DNA of 64,000 nt from Myxococcales bacterium (GTDB lineage: Bacteria; Myxococcota_A; Polyangia; Polyangiales; Polyangiaceae), in the NCBI GenBank assembly GCA_947473045.1, contig CANJCO010000025.1, positions 1 through 64,000 on the forward strand, given 5' to 3'. The notes beneath the pieces were generated by a model. It was not told the origin of the DNA. It was given only the letters and a program-made list of their open reading frames with translations, and did no database searches. The translations under genes were made by a program, and so were the position numbers. Within the stretch, counting starts at the first letter, position 1; each line of letters begins with the position of its first letter. This document shows, piece by piece, positions 36,210-45,268 of the stretch.

Positions 36210-36808
36210 CATCGGCCCGACAGGTCACCCTCGAAGGGTCGGAGAGCGGCTTCGCCACCACCAAGCTTGAAGATTTGCTTGGGTGGGCGCGCAAATACTC
36301 TCTGTTCAACTACCCTTTCGTAACCGCCTGTTGCGGCATGGAGTTCATGGCCGTCTCCAGCCCGCGCTATGACTTTGCCAGGTTCGGCGCCGAAGCCCCG
36401 CGCTTCTCGCCGCGGCAGAGCGATCTGCTCTGGGTCGTCGGCACGATCAGCCAGCGTCAGGCGCCTGTTCTGCGCCGCGTCTACGAGCAAATGATGGACC
36501 CAAAATGGGTCATGGCATTTGGCACCTGCGCGAGCTCGGGCGGCTTTTACGACAACTACACGACCGTCGCCGGAATCGACAAAATCATTCCGTGCGACAT
36601 CTATGTTCCTGGATGTCCGCCTCGGCCCGAGGCCGTATTCGACGGCCTGATGCTCATTCAGGATAAAATCACCAGCGGCAACCGGACGCCAGCAATCGTC
36701 AAACCCCGCAACGATCCGGCCACTGCGCTCGTGAAGCTGCGCGCGTCCGCCGAGGGGGCGGTCCTCGAGGGCAAGCGCGGGCGTCGCGACGAGGAGCCGG
36801 GACGATGA
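36197..36808 (+). CDS. nuoB: NADH-quinone oxidoreductase subunit B
   Basis: 203 aa from MGELTSARQ with AAGGAG seven bases upstream. It carries the terminal N2 4Fe-4S cluster: Cys45-Cys46 (TACCGMEFM), Cys111 (GTCASSGGFYDNY) and Cys140 (VPGCPPRPE) are all present. Electrons pass from here to quinone. The C-terminal 30 residues are basic and variable. Confidence 0.97.
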   Translation: MGELTSARQVTLEGSESGFATTKLEDLLGWARKYSLFNYPFVTACCGMEFMAVSSPRYDFARFGAEAPRFSPRQSDLLWVVGTISQRQAPVLRRVYEQMMDPKWVMAFGTCASSGGFYDNYTTVAGIDKIIPCDIYVPGCPPRPEAVFDGLMLIQDKITSGNRTPAIVKPRNDPATALVKLRASAEGAVLEGKRGRRDEEPGR

Positions 36809-37389
36809 GCAAGCTCGTTCTCGACAAGCTCAAAGAGAAGTTCGGTAGTGACGTTCTCGAGACGCACGACCAGTTCGGTGACGATACCGCGGTGGTCGCT
36901 CCTCGGGCCTGGAAGGCGGCCTGCGAGTTCTTGCGCAGCGATCCTGCGCTCGATTTTAACCTGTTCGTCGATTTGTGCGGCGTCGATTACCCCGAGCGCT
37001 CGCCGCGCTTCGAAGTCGTGCTGCATGTCTATTCGGTCTCGAAGCGGCACCGCATCCGCCTCAAGGCGCGGGTCGGCGACGCAGAAGGCGACGAGGCCGA
37101 ACTCGACAGCGTGGCGAGCGTTTGGATTGGCGCCAACTGGTTCGAGCGCGAGACGTTCGACATGATGGGCGTCGTGTTCAAGGGCCATCCTGATCTCCGG
37201 CGTATTCTCATGTACCCGGAGTTCGAGGGACATCCGCTTCGCCGCGATTACCCCGCCCAGAAGACGCAGCCGCTCGTGGCCTATCGCACCGAGGAAGAAG
37301 CGGGTCTGGCGGTCGACAAGGTGGCCCCGTTCGGCCTCGACGAGGGTATGAGCTTCGGCCGCCGCATCCTCCAAGCAAAGGACAACTGA
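36805..37389 (+). CDS. nuoC: NADH-quinone oxidoreductase subunit C
   Basis: 194 aa, overlapping nuoB as ATGA. VASVWIGANWFERETFDMMG and GHPLRRDYP are the 30-kDa subunit signature. It is a separate gene, not fused to nuoD as in enterobacteria. It forms part of the peripheral arm contacting B and D. Confidence 0.95.
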   Translation: MSKLVLDKLKEKFGSDVLETHDQFGDDTAVVAPRAWKAACEFLRSDPALDFNLFVDLCGVDYPERSPRFEVVLHVYSVSKRHRIRLKARVGDAEGDEAELDSVASVWIGANWFERETFDMMGVVFKGHPDLRRILMYPEFEGHPLRRDYPAQKTQPLVAYRTEEEAGLAVDKVAPFGLDEGMSFGRRILQAKDN

Positions 37390-37390
37390 C

Positions 37391-38605
37391 ATGGAGCCCG
37401 TAGATCTGGAACTCGAAGAGAGCGAGCTCGAGCTTCCGTCCGAACCCATGCATCTGAACATGGGCCCTTCGCACCCCGCGATGCACGGCACCGTGCGAAT
37501 CGTCCTCGAGCTCAGCGGCGAGACCATTCAGAAAGCCGATGTGCAAATCGGCTATCTGCATCGCGGCTTCGAAAAGATGTGCGAGCGCGGCACCTGGGCC
37601 CAGGTGTTCCCGTATGCCGACCGTCTCAACTACGTGTCGCCGATGCTCAACAACGTCGGCTACGCGCTGGCGGTCGAAAAAATGTGCGGCATTCAGGTGC
37701 CCGATCGCTGCCAGTGGTACCGAATGGCACTCGGCGAGCTCGCGCGCATCAGCGATCACCTCACGTGCGACGGCGCCATGGCCATGGAGCTCGGAGCGAT
37801 CACGCCGTTCTTGTGGCTGGTCAAAGCGCGCGAGATGGTGTGGGACCTCCTCGAAGAGGAAACCGGCGCACGTCTCACGCACTCGTTCGGGCGAATTGGC
37901 GGAATGGCGCAGCCTCCGACCGACGGGTTTAAAGAATACGTCCGCGCGACGTTGCCCAAGGTGATCGGCCTCGTCGAAGAGGCCGAAAAGATGCTGCTCA
38001 AAAACCGCATCTTCATCGACCGCCTTCAGAACGTTGGCGTCATCAGCGGGAGCGACGCGCTCGCCCTGGGCTGGACTGGCCCCTGCCTTCGCGCGACCGG
38101 CGTCGCCTACGACGTGCGCAAGGCTCATCCCTACTTGAAATACGACGAAGTCGACTTTGAGGTTCCCGTGGGAACCCGGGGCGACACCCTCGATCGCTTC
38201 CTCGTTAGACTCGCCGAGATTCGTCAAAGCCGCCGAATCATCGAGCAGTGTCTCGAACGCATGTCCGACGACGGTCCCGTCAACGTCGACGACCCTCGCG
38301 TGATGCTCCCCGAAAAGGGTGACGTCTACACGACGATCGAGGGCACGATCGCTCACTTCAAGCTCGTCATGGAGGGCGCCAAGGTGCCGGCCGGAGAGTG
38401 CTATTCCTACACCGAGGCCGGGAACGGCGAGCTCGGGTTTTACCTCGTAAGCGACGGCTCAGGCACGCCCTACCGCGTGCGCATTCGTCCGCCCTGCTTC
38501 GCTATCGTCTCCGGCCTCGAGAGGCTCATCACCCACCGCATGCTCAGCGATATCATTCCGACTTTCGGCTCGCTGAACATGATCGGCGGCGAGTGCGATC
38601 ACTGA
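37391..38605 (+). CDS. nuoD: NADH-quinone oxidoreductase subunit D
   Basis: 404 aa, starting one base after nuoC. MHLNMGPSHPAMHGTVR holds the quinone-site His loop, and IGYLHRGFEKMCE and the C-terminal DIIPTFGSLNMIGGECD end are as in the 49-kDa subunit. Length is typical. It forms the quinone-reduction site together with NuoB. Confidence 0.96.
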   Translation: MEPVDLELEESELELPSEPMHLNMGPSHPAMHGTVRIVLELSGETIQKADVQIGYLHRGFEKMCERGTWAQVFPYADRLNYVSPMLNNVGYALAVEKMCGIQVPDRCQWYRMALGELARISDHLTCDGAMAMELGAITPFLWLVKAREMVWDLLEEETGARLTHSFGRIGGMAQPPTDGFKEYVRATLPKVIGLVEEAEKMLLKNRIFIDRLQNVGVISGSDALALGWTGPCLRATGVAYDVRKAHPYLKYDEVDFEVPVGTRGDTLDRFLVRLAEIRQSRRIIEQCLERMSDDGPVNVDDPRVMLPEKGDVYTTIEGTIAHFKLVMEGAKVPAGECYSYTEAGNGELGFYLVSDGSGTPYRVRIRPPCFAIVSGLERLITHRMLSDIIPTFGSLNMIGGECDH

Positions 38606-38616
38606 GAAATCACGCC

Positions 38617-40215
38617 ATGCCCACCTTCAAACTCGACGGCAAAGACATTCCCTTTTCGCCCGGTGAAACCATCATCGGTGCGGCCCACAAAGAGGGAATC
38701 GAGATTCCCCACTATTGTTGGCATCCCGGCCTTTCGATCGCGGCCAACTGCCGCATGTGCCTCGTCGAGGTCATGCCGGCGGCAAACCAGCGCGCGATGA
38801 TGCTCGATATTCTCGAGTGGGACGCGGCTTCCGGTGAATACAAGCCCCAGCGCAAGCCCAAGCTTCAGCCCGCCTGCCAAATGGCGGCCGTTGAAGGCAT
38901 GGACGTTCGCGCGGACTCCAGCGAGCACGTCAAGCAGGCGCGCAAGGGCGTTCAGGAGTTTCTGCTCCTGAACCATCCCGTCGATTGCCCGATTTGCGAT
39001 CAGGCGGGCGAGTGCAAGTTGCAGGACTACTGGCTCGAGCACGGGCAGTACGAAAAGCGCATGCGCGATGAGCCTGTCCACAAGCCCAAAGCGACTGTTT
39101 TTGGCGAGACCATCGTCTACGACGCAGAGCGCTGCGTGATGTGCACCCGTTGCATTCGCTTCATGGACGAGGTCGCGAAAGACCCTGTTCTCGACATGCG
39201 CGAGCGCGGCAACCTCAAAGAGGTAATCGTCGCTCCGGGGCGCCAACTCGAGGGTCACTACACGCTGATGACCGAGCACGTTTGCCCGGTCGGTGCGCTG
39301 ACCAGCAAAGACTTCCGCTTCAAGGCGCGCGTTTGGTTTCTGCGCGCGGCGAAGAGCGTGTGTCAGGGGTGCGCTACGGGTTGCAACGCGTGGCTCGACT
39401 TCGACCCGCGCTACAACAAGGCCTACCGCTACCGCCCGCGCGACAACGAGCAGGTGAACAAATACTGGATGTGCGACGAGGGAATGCTCAGCTACGCCGC
39501 GGCGCATGAGGCCCGCGTCCTCGAGGCCTCCGTGAAGGGCGTGGCGTCAACGCCCGCGCACGCGCTCGAAGGCGCGGCGAAGCGCCTCGCGAGCGTTCCC
39601 CAGTCGTCGATCGCCGTGGTCCTGAGTGCGCAGCATTCGCTCGAGGACAACTGGGCGATGCTCGAGCTGTCCAAGTTGCTTGGCGCGAAAGATGTATTTT
39701 ACACGCAGGCGGCCGACGGCTACGAAGACGAGATCTTGATCAATAAAGACAAGAACTCGAACGGGCGCGGCGTGCGAGACCTCTCGCCGTCTGCGAAGCC
39801 GTTTGGCGATCTCGCCAAGTCGGTCGCGGCCGGCTCGATCAAGCATGTCGTCGCGCTCGGCGGCGCCACCCCCTCCGGTGATCGCGATGCCGCGACGCTC
39901 GGCAAGCTCGACGTCCTGATCACGATCGCGGCGCACACGAGCTCGCTCACGGCCTCCGCGAGCGTTGTGCTCCCTGCCACCTCCTGGGCCGAGCATTCAG
40001 GCACTTGGGTGAACGCCTCGGGCCTGCGCCAGGTCGCCGATAAGGCCATCGCGCCGCAAGGCGCCAGTGAGCCGGCCTACAAGCTCGTGGCCGACCTCGC
40101 ACGCGCGCTCGGCCTGGAAGTTTCATGGACGAAGCTCAAAGAAATTCGCGCGGCGCTCGGGGCCTCCGATCCGGCGCCCGACGTGCGCTCCACCACCCTC
40201 ACGCAAGCCGTTTGA
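38617..40215 (+). CDS. nuoG: NADH-quinone oxidoreductase subunit G, short form
   Basis: 532 aa from MPTFKLDGKD. An N-terminal 2Fe-2S domain (HYCWHPGLSIAANCRMCLVE), a HPVDCPICDQAGECKLQD domain and a CVMCTRCIRF 4Fe-4S ligand set follow in order. Then comes a molybdopterin-oxidoreductase-like part with CQGCATGC. Many NuoG are 650-900 aa, so this one has a reduced molybdopterin domain. No frameshift is visible; it ends well before nuoH. Confidence 0.92.
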   Translation: MPTFKLDGKDIPFSPGETIIGAAHKEGIEIPHYCWHPGLSIAANCRMCLVEVMPAANQRAMMLDILEWDAASGEYKPQRKPKLQPACQMAAVEGMDVRADSSEHVKQARKGVQEFLLLNHPVDCPICDQAGECKLQDYWLEHGQYEKRMRDEPVHKPKATVFGETIVYDAERCVMCTRCIRFMDEVAKDPVLDMRERGNLKEVIVAPGRQLEGHYTLMTEHVCPVGALTSKDFRFKARVWFLRAAKSVCQGCATGCNAWLDFDPRYNKAYRYRPRDNEQVNKYWMCDEGMLSYAAAHEARVLEASVKGVASTPAHALEGAAKRLASVPQSSIAVVLSAQHSLEDNWAMLELSKLLGAKDVFYTQAADGYEDEILINKDKNSNGRGVRDLSPSAKPFGDLAKSVAAGSIKHVVALGGATPSGDRDAATLGKLDVLITIAAHTSSLTASASVVLPATSWAEHSGTWVNASGLRQVADKAIAPQGASEPAYKLVADLARALGLEVSWTKLKEIRAALGASDPAPDVRSTTLTQAV

Positions 40216-40237
40216 CGCAAGCAGGAACTTCGAAACC

Positions 40238-41632
40238 ATGACTGTCTCTCAGCTCATCTGGGCGATCGTGAAGATCGCCATCATGGTCGGCTTCGTGTTC
40301 AACATGGCCGCCGTGCTGACGTGGTTCGACCGCCGCGGCGGCGCCGCCATCCAGGATCGCGTGGGTCCGAACCGAGCGGTCTTCAAGATCTTCGGCAAGG
40401 AGTTCCGTTTGGCCGGCATGCTCCACCCCGCCGCCGACGGTCTGAAATTCTTCACGAAGGAGTTTTTCATGCCGCCCAGGGCTGACAAACTTCTCTTCCG
40501 CCTCGCGCCGATCCTCTCGATGGTGCCGGTGCTGGCCCTCGTCGCGGTTATCCCGTTCGGCGATACGCTCTGCACGAGCGACCTCTGGCACGCCAGCAAG
40601 GGCGGCGTGCTCGGCTACATCTTCCCCGCCGTTCCCCGCTATGGCGTCTGCGCCATCGCCCACGTTCAGGGAAGTACGGTATTTCCCGTCGATTTGCTCG
40701 TTGCGCCTCTCGACGTCGGTGTTCTCTACGTCTTCGCGATGGCGGGGCAGGGCATCGTTGGAGCCGCGATCGCTGGCTGGGCGAGCGACAACAAGTTCTC
40801 TCTGATGGGCGCACTTCGCGCCGCGAGCCAGATGGTGAGCTACGAGGTCGCCATGGGCATCTCGCTGATCGGCGCGATGATGATTTATGGCACCGTTCGT
40901 CTCGACGAGATGGTGCGTTGGCAGGGCGAGCATACTTGGGGCATTTTCGCGCAGCCGCTCGCGTTCATTGTCTTCTACACCGCAGCGACCGCTGAAAATA
41001 AGCGCATTCCGTTCGATCTGCCGGAGGCCGAGAGCGAGCTCGTGAGCGGGTACTTCACCGAGTACAGCGGCATGAGCTTCGGCATGTTCTACTTTGCCGA
41101 ATACATGGAGATCATCACGGTCGCCATGCTCACGACGACCATCTTTTTGGGTGGCTACAATCTTCCGTTCCTGCACCGCGACGGGCTCACGATCGCGTTC
41201 GGCGACAACGTGCTCCTGCACCAGTCGATGCCGCACATCTGGGTCACTATCTTCCAGGTGCACGCGTTCTTCGCGAAGGTGCTCGGCCTGTGCTTCCTGC
41301 ATGCCGTAATCCGCTGGAGTCTCCCGCGATTCCGCTACGATCAGCTCATGAAGCTGGGTTGGCGCGTGCTCCTTCCGCTGTCGCTCGCCAATGTCGTTGT
41401 CACTGGCGTTGTCTACATGGCCATTGCAAAGGGGGGCGCGAGCCTCTGGAACGGGCTCGACGTCGTGGCGCAAAGCACGCAGGCGCTCGTGGCCTTCGTG
41501 CTCACCGTGGCTACGCTGCGCCTCGTGGTGGGCTTTCTCCGTAAGCGCACGCACGAGCGGCTTATCGTCGGCAGCGCCGGCAAAATGGCTGCCGCCGCGG
41601 GCGGAACTCCTGTCACTCCGATGCAGGCTTGA
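40238..41632 (+). CDS. nuoH: NADH-quinone oxidoreductase subunit H, long form
   Basis: 464 aa from MTVSQLIWA; the frame to the left is nuoG out of frame. Membrane subunit linking the quinone site to the proton pumps. VLTWFDRRGGAAIQDRVGPN, GWASDNKFSLMGALRAAS, QMVSYEVAMGISLI and RIPFDLPEAESELVSGYFTE are diagnostic. It is about 140 residues longer than the E. coli protein, including an extra periplasmic loop near 110-145 and extended C-terminal parts. Confidence 0.95.
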   Translation: MTVSQLIWAIVKIAIMVGFVFNMAAVLTWFDRRGGAAIQDRVGPNRAVFKIFGKEFRLAGMLHPAADGLKFFTKEFFMPPRADKLLFRLAPILSMVPVLALVAVIPFGDTLCTSDLWHASKGGVLGYIFPAVPRYGVCAIAHVQGSTVFPVDLLVAPLDVGVLYVFAMAGQGIVGAAIAGWASDNKFSLMGALRAASQMVSYEVAMGISLIGAMMIYGTVRLDEMVRWQGEHTWGIFAQPLAFIVFYTAATAENKRIPFDLPEAESELVSGYFTEYSGMSFGMFYFAEYMEIITVAMLTTTIFLGGYNLPFLHRDGLTIAFGDNVLLHQSMPHIWVTIFQVHAFFAKVLGLCFLHAVIRWSLPRFRYDQLMKLGWRVLLPLSLANVVVTGVVYMAIAKGGASLWNGLDVVAQSTQALVAFVLTVATLRLVVGFLRKRTHERLIVGSAGKMAAAAGGTPVTPMQA

Positions 41633-41646
41633 GGACTTCGATTACC

Positions 41647-42303
41647 ATGGCACAAGCATTCCCCAAGAAGCCTTCTCAGCCCACCAACGCGGCGATCGTC
41701 GTGTACACCGAAGATACGTTCGCGACGCGGTCGTATTTGCCCGCGATCGCGACGGGGCTCGCGACCTCGATGCAGCACTTCTTCGAGAATGCGCGCGAGA
41801 TGATTCGCGGTCAGCGCCCCGATCCGATCACCGAGCCTTTCGCCGAGGGGATCACGACGGTCTCCTATCCCGAGCAAAAGCGCCATTACCCGGAGCGCTT
41901 TCGCGGGGTGCATCGCCTTACGCAGCGCGACGACGGCAGCCCTCGCTGCGTGGCCTGCCTGTGTTGCTCGACGGCGTGTCCGGCGCAATGCATCTTCATC
42001 GAGCCTGGCGAGTACGCCGAAGGTGACAAGCGCCGCGGCTACGAGCGCTTTCCGGTGCGCTTCGTCATCGACGAGCTGCGCTGCATTTTCTGCGGATTTT
42101 GCGTCGAGGCTTGCCCGTGCGACGCGATTCGCATGGATACCGGCGCGCACGCGGCCCCGTATGATTCACGCGAGCAGTTCATCTACGACAAGGACACGCT
42201 CCTGTCGTTCGCGAATCGCGCTGGCGAGCAACTCAGCGAAAACCCGCGGCATGAGCCAGGCGACGCCTCGCACCCGGGACTTTCTCGCGACAACGTTCAC
42301 TGA
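41647..42303 (+). CDS. nuoI: NADH-quinone oxidoreductase subunit I
   Basis: 218 aa from ATG 41647; a TTG at 41629 overlapping the nuoH stop is an alternative. Two 4Fe-4S motifs, CVACLCCSTACP and CIFCGFCVEACP, hold clusters N6a and N6b that carry electrons to NuoB. It is the last gene of this operon; the next gene is convergent and overlaps its end by 7 bp. Confidence 0.95.
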   Translation: MAQAFPKKPSQPTNAAIVVYTEDTFATRSYLPAIATGLATSMQHFFENAREMIRGQRPDPITEPFAEGITTVSYPEQKRHYPERFRGVHRLTQRDDGSPRCVACLCCSTACPAQCIFIEPGEYAEGDKRRGYERFPVRFVIDELRCIFCGFCVEACPCDAIRMDTGAHAAPYDSREQFIYDKDTLLSFANRAGEQLSENPRHEPGDASHPGLSRDNVH

Positions 42304-43121
42304 GGGTTCGGCGCGACTGCGGCGTGATCGGCATCGCTCCAGCGGTTGCCGATCGGTCGGTCGACTTTTTTCGCGCTGATTTTCACGGTGGCCGCTTTCA
42401 GCATGGCGACGTCCGCGAGGAGCGCGGCGCGGGGCGATCCCGTCATGGCTTCCGATCCGATCTCGAGCGCGCGCACGGCGTCTTTCCAGACAGCCAGCGC
42501 TCCTGCTGCGGCTCGCCAGACCCCGTATCCGTAGGCGCCGCCCGGCCCGTCCGTCCGGATCAGATCCGCCTGTACGCAAGACGAATGGTCCGGAGAGTCC
42601 GCAGCGGGGAGTCTGTCGGCGTTGGCGTCGACTGCCAGCGTCGCGTAGGTGGCGCAAGCCCCCGGAATTGACGAAGAAACCGCGAGAAAAAGCCTCTTTG
42701 CGTCGTCATCCGTGAGCAACGCCTGCGCGACCTTCGGGGCGTGGCCGGTGAGCGCGTGGGCGACGGACAGGCGCAGGGCGTCGGCGCCGACTCCTTTGGA
42801 CGTTTTCATCGCGGCGAGCCACACGCCGGAGCCCTCGAGCCACCATCCGTGTCCATCGCTCACGAGCAGCGAAAGGGCCGCGGCGGACGCCTGATCGGGC
42901 GACTTTCCGTCGAACTTGGCGCCCTCGATGAAGTAGCGCGCGCCGGCGTCGAGGCACGCGGGCAGGTTCGATCGAGCCGCGCACCGCGGCGCAGATGATT
43001 CCGGCGGACCGCTGGCGAGCGAGTCTCGCAGGCGCTCGAGCTTGCCTTTGCATCCCGTCGCAAACGACAGGAGCACCACAGCCGCGACGCAGGCGCCGGC
43101 GGACATTCGACGTTGCGACAT
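42297..43121 (-). CDS. Predicted lipoprotein
   Basis: 274 aa from MSQRRMSAGA. The signal ends in a lipobox at Cys24 (FATGC). The rest is Ala-rich helices with six further cysteines, with no recognised domain (LFLAVSSSIPGACATYATLA). It is divergent from the kinase gene, and the 83-bp gap should hold both promoters. Confidence 0.65.
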   Translation of the reverse strand: MSQRRMSAGACVAAVVLLSFATGCKGKLERLRDSLASGPPESSAPRCAARSNLPACLDAGARYFIEGAKFDGKSPDQASAAALSLLVSDGHGWWLEGSGVWLAAMKTSKGVGADALRLSVAHALTGHAPKVAQALLTDDDAKRLFLAVSSSIPGACATYATLAVDANADRLPAADSPDHSSCVQADLIRTDGPGGAYGYGVWRAAAGALAVWKDAVRALEIGSEAMTGSPRAALLADVAMLKAATVKISAKKVDRPIGNRWSDADHAAVAPNPQ

Positions 43122-43204
43122 GGGCGAATGGTACCCGAGCCCATGCGCGAAGGGCACTGCGTGTCGCGGGCGCTCCTCCAACCGGGTGCTATTCTTGGTC
43201 CAGA

Positions 43205-45253
43205 GTGCCGCGCGCTTCGGACCGTCCTCAACTGCCAGCCGATTCGCCTCGAGCGTCGCCCGAGAGGCTTGGTCCGTATGCGCTCGTGCGACGCATTGCT
43301 GCGGGCGGAATGGCCGAGGTCTACCTCGCTCGCCGCGAGGGGCCGCGGGGATTTCACAAGCAAGTCGCCCTCAAGCGGGTGCTTCCGCAGCTCGCGCGTG
43401 ACGCGGAATTCGTGCAGATGTTCGAGGACGAGGCGCGCGTGTGCGCGATGCTGTCGCACCCCAATGTCGTTCAGGTCTTCGATTTCGGCGAGGAGAACGG
43501 CGAGCTGTACCTCGCGATGGAGTTTGTTGATGGGACGACCTGCGCGCGACTGATACGCGAGGCGGCGGCGCGGGGGAGCGACATTCCGCTCGAAGTTTCG
43601 CTGCACGTGACGCTGTCTGTACTTCGGGGCCTCGCCTACGCGCACGGCGCGCGCGACGAACGAGGCAAGTCGCTGCACCTCGTGCATCGCGATGTCTCGC
43701 CGGGCAACGTGCTTATCGATCGCTCGGGTGCAGTAAAATTGGGAGATTTCGGCATTGCACGCGCCGCCGACTTTGAGCGCCGAACAGACGTCGGACAGCT
43801 CAAGGGCAAGCTCGGCTACATGTCGCCCGAGCAGGTGATGGGCAAAGAGCTCGACGCGCGCAGCGATCTTTTTACGACTGCGATTGTGCTCGCCGAGCTC
43901 GTGACCGCGCGGCCTCTGTTCAGCGGTGGCCGCGAGCTCGACGTCCTGCTCCGCATTCGCGACGTCGACCTTGGAGCCATTGATCGCAACGCCTCCCGCG
44001 TGCCCGATGACGTTCGCGCGGTGCTGTATCGCGCCTTGTCGCGCGATCCGTCGCTTCGGTATCAGTCCGCTGGAGCGTTCGCCGAGGCGTTGGAAGAGAT
44101 CATTCGGCGAAGGCGGCTCGACGTTGGACCGGCTCGCACCGCCCGGTGCATCGAGCGCCTCGGCCTCATCGACCGCGTCGACGATGTCGACACCTCCAGC
44201 GCCGGGGGGCACGCGGGGAGGGAGACCGCGCTCGTCGAAGTCGACGGACCGAACGCGCCGCTCGGCGTGGACGCCGAACAGCCGACTTCCCCGCAGGCGC
44301 TCGAGGCGGGCCAACCGCCGCGCGCCTACCGGGTGCGTCTCCCGAGCGGCGCGATCGCCGGGCCGATGTCGTATCCGAGGCTCATCGAAATGTTCGCGAC
44401 GGGAGGGGCCGACGGCGGCACTCCGATCGCGCGAGATGGGGGCGCGTTTCAGAGCGCGCGCGCGCTGCCCGAGCTCACGCGCTTCGTCACGAGCCCGGCG
44501 TTGCAATGGGACGACGAAGCCGCAGGGCAGACGACGCTTCGAGCGCCGCTCGTGCGAAGAACGTTGCCGCGCGTCATCTTCACGCTTTCGTTCGAGCGCG
44601 AAACGGGAGTGCTGCTGATTCGGGATGGCGCGCGCAGAAAGAAAGTCTACTTCGTAGAAGGCGCCCCGGAGTTCGTCGCGTCTACAGACAAACGCGAGCT
44701 CCTCGGTGAGTATCTGGTCGCCCAGGGGCAGGTGCTCCGCATGGAAGTCGACATGGCCCTCGCCATGCTCCCTCGATTTGGCGGCCGGATCGGCGATGCG
44801 CTCGTGGGCCTCGGCGTCCTGCGACCGGTCGAGCTTTTTCGCGCGATTCACCTGCAAACGCAGGCGCGCCTGGTCGAGCTTTTCAGCTGGCGGCGCGGTG
44901 AACTCACGTTCGTTCGCGGGGCGCGTTCCCACGAAGAAACCTTTCCGGTCGGCATTGATGCCTGCGAGGTGATCGCGCGAGGCGTTCGCGCGGGCTACAC
45001 GTTCGAAGAGCTCGATCGAATACTGGAGCCCTTGTCGGAAGCGCTGCTGGCACCGTCAGCCTCGCCGCCGGTGCGCTCCGAGCATTTTCGTCTCACCGAT
45101 CGCGAGGCGAGGGTACTTCGACAAATCGACGGAACGTATACGCTCCAACGCTTGTATGGTGCAGGCATCGCCGACCCTGACGAGGTCGCGCGCGCAGTGT
45201 TTATCGCGCTGAGCGGAGGGCTGGTCTCAGCGCCGCGCTGGTGTCTCGATTGA
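43205..45253 (+). CDS. Ser/Thr protein kinase with GYF-like and DUF4388-like regions
   Basis: 682 aa from GTG 43205. The kinase domain (about 22-300) has AAGGMAEVYLA, VALKRVL, HRDVSPGNV (catalytic Asp) and GDFGIARA, so it should be active. After a linker, YRVRLPSGAIAGPMSYPRLI resembles GYF-2 domains. Residues about 455-600 (VIFTLSFERETGVLLIRDGA, YFVEGAPEFV) resemble DUF4388. There is no membrane helix, so it is cytoplasmic. The domain set is close to kinases of myxobacterial motility and development networks. The start is the least certain part, as no strong RBS precedes it. Confidence 0.8.
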   Translation: MPRASDRPQLPADSPRASPERLGPYALVRRIAAGGMAEVYLARREGPRGFHKQVALKRVLPQLARDAEFVQMFEDEARVCAMLSHPNVVQVFDFGEENGELYLAMEFVDGTTCARLIREAAARGSDIPLEVSLHVTLSVLRGLAYAHGARDERGKSLHLVHRDVSPGNVLIDRSGAVKLGDFGIARAADFERRTDVGQLKGKLGYMSPEQVMGKELDARSDLFTTAIVLAELVTARPLFSGGRELDVLLRIRDVDLGAIDRNASRVPDDVRAVLYRALSRDPSLRYQSAGAFAEALEEIIRRRRLDVGPARTARCIERLGLIDRVDDVDTSSAGGHAGRETALVEVDGPNAPLGVDAEQPTSPQALEAGQPPRAYRVRLPSGAIAGPMSYPRLIEMFATGGADGGTPIARDGGAFQSARALPELTRFVTSPALQWDDEAAGQTTLRAPLVRRTLPRVIFTLSFERETGVLLIRDGARRKKVYFVEGAPEFVASTDKRELLGEYLVAQGQVLRMEVDMALAMLPRFGGRIGDALVGLGVLRPVELFRAIHLQTQARLVELFSWRRGELTFVRGARSHEETFPVGIDACEVIARGVRAGYTFEELDRILEPLSEALLAPSASPPVRSEHFRLTDREARVLRQIDGTYTLQRLYGAGIADPDEVARAVFIALSGGLVSAPRWCLD

Positions 45254-45268
45254 GCGCCCCCCGACCGT

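Noticed and set aside
38617-40215. Frameshifted nuoG
   Set aside because: NuoG is short, but the frame ends cleanly before nuoH, all cluster ligands are in frame, and no continuation is seen in the other frames.
42860-44932. 690-residue minus-strand open frame
   Set aside because: It lies antisense to the kinase gene with its complete catalytic motifs; composition is Arg/His/Glu-rich noise.
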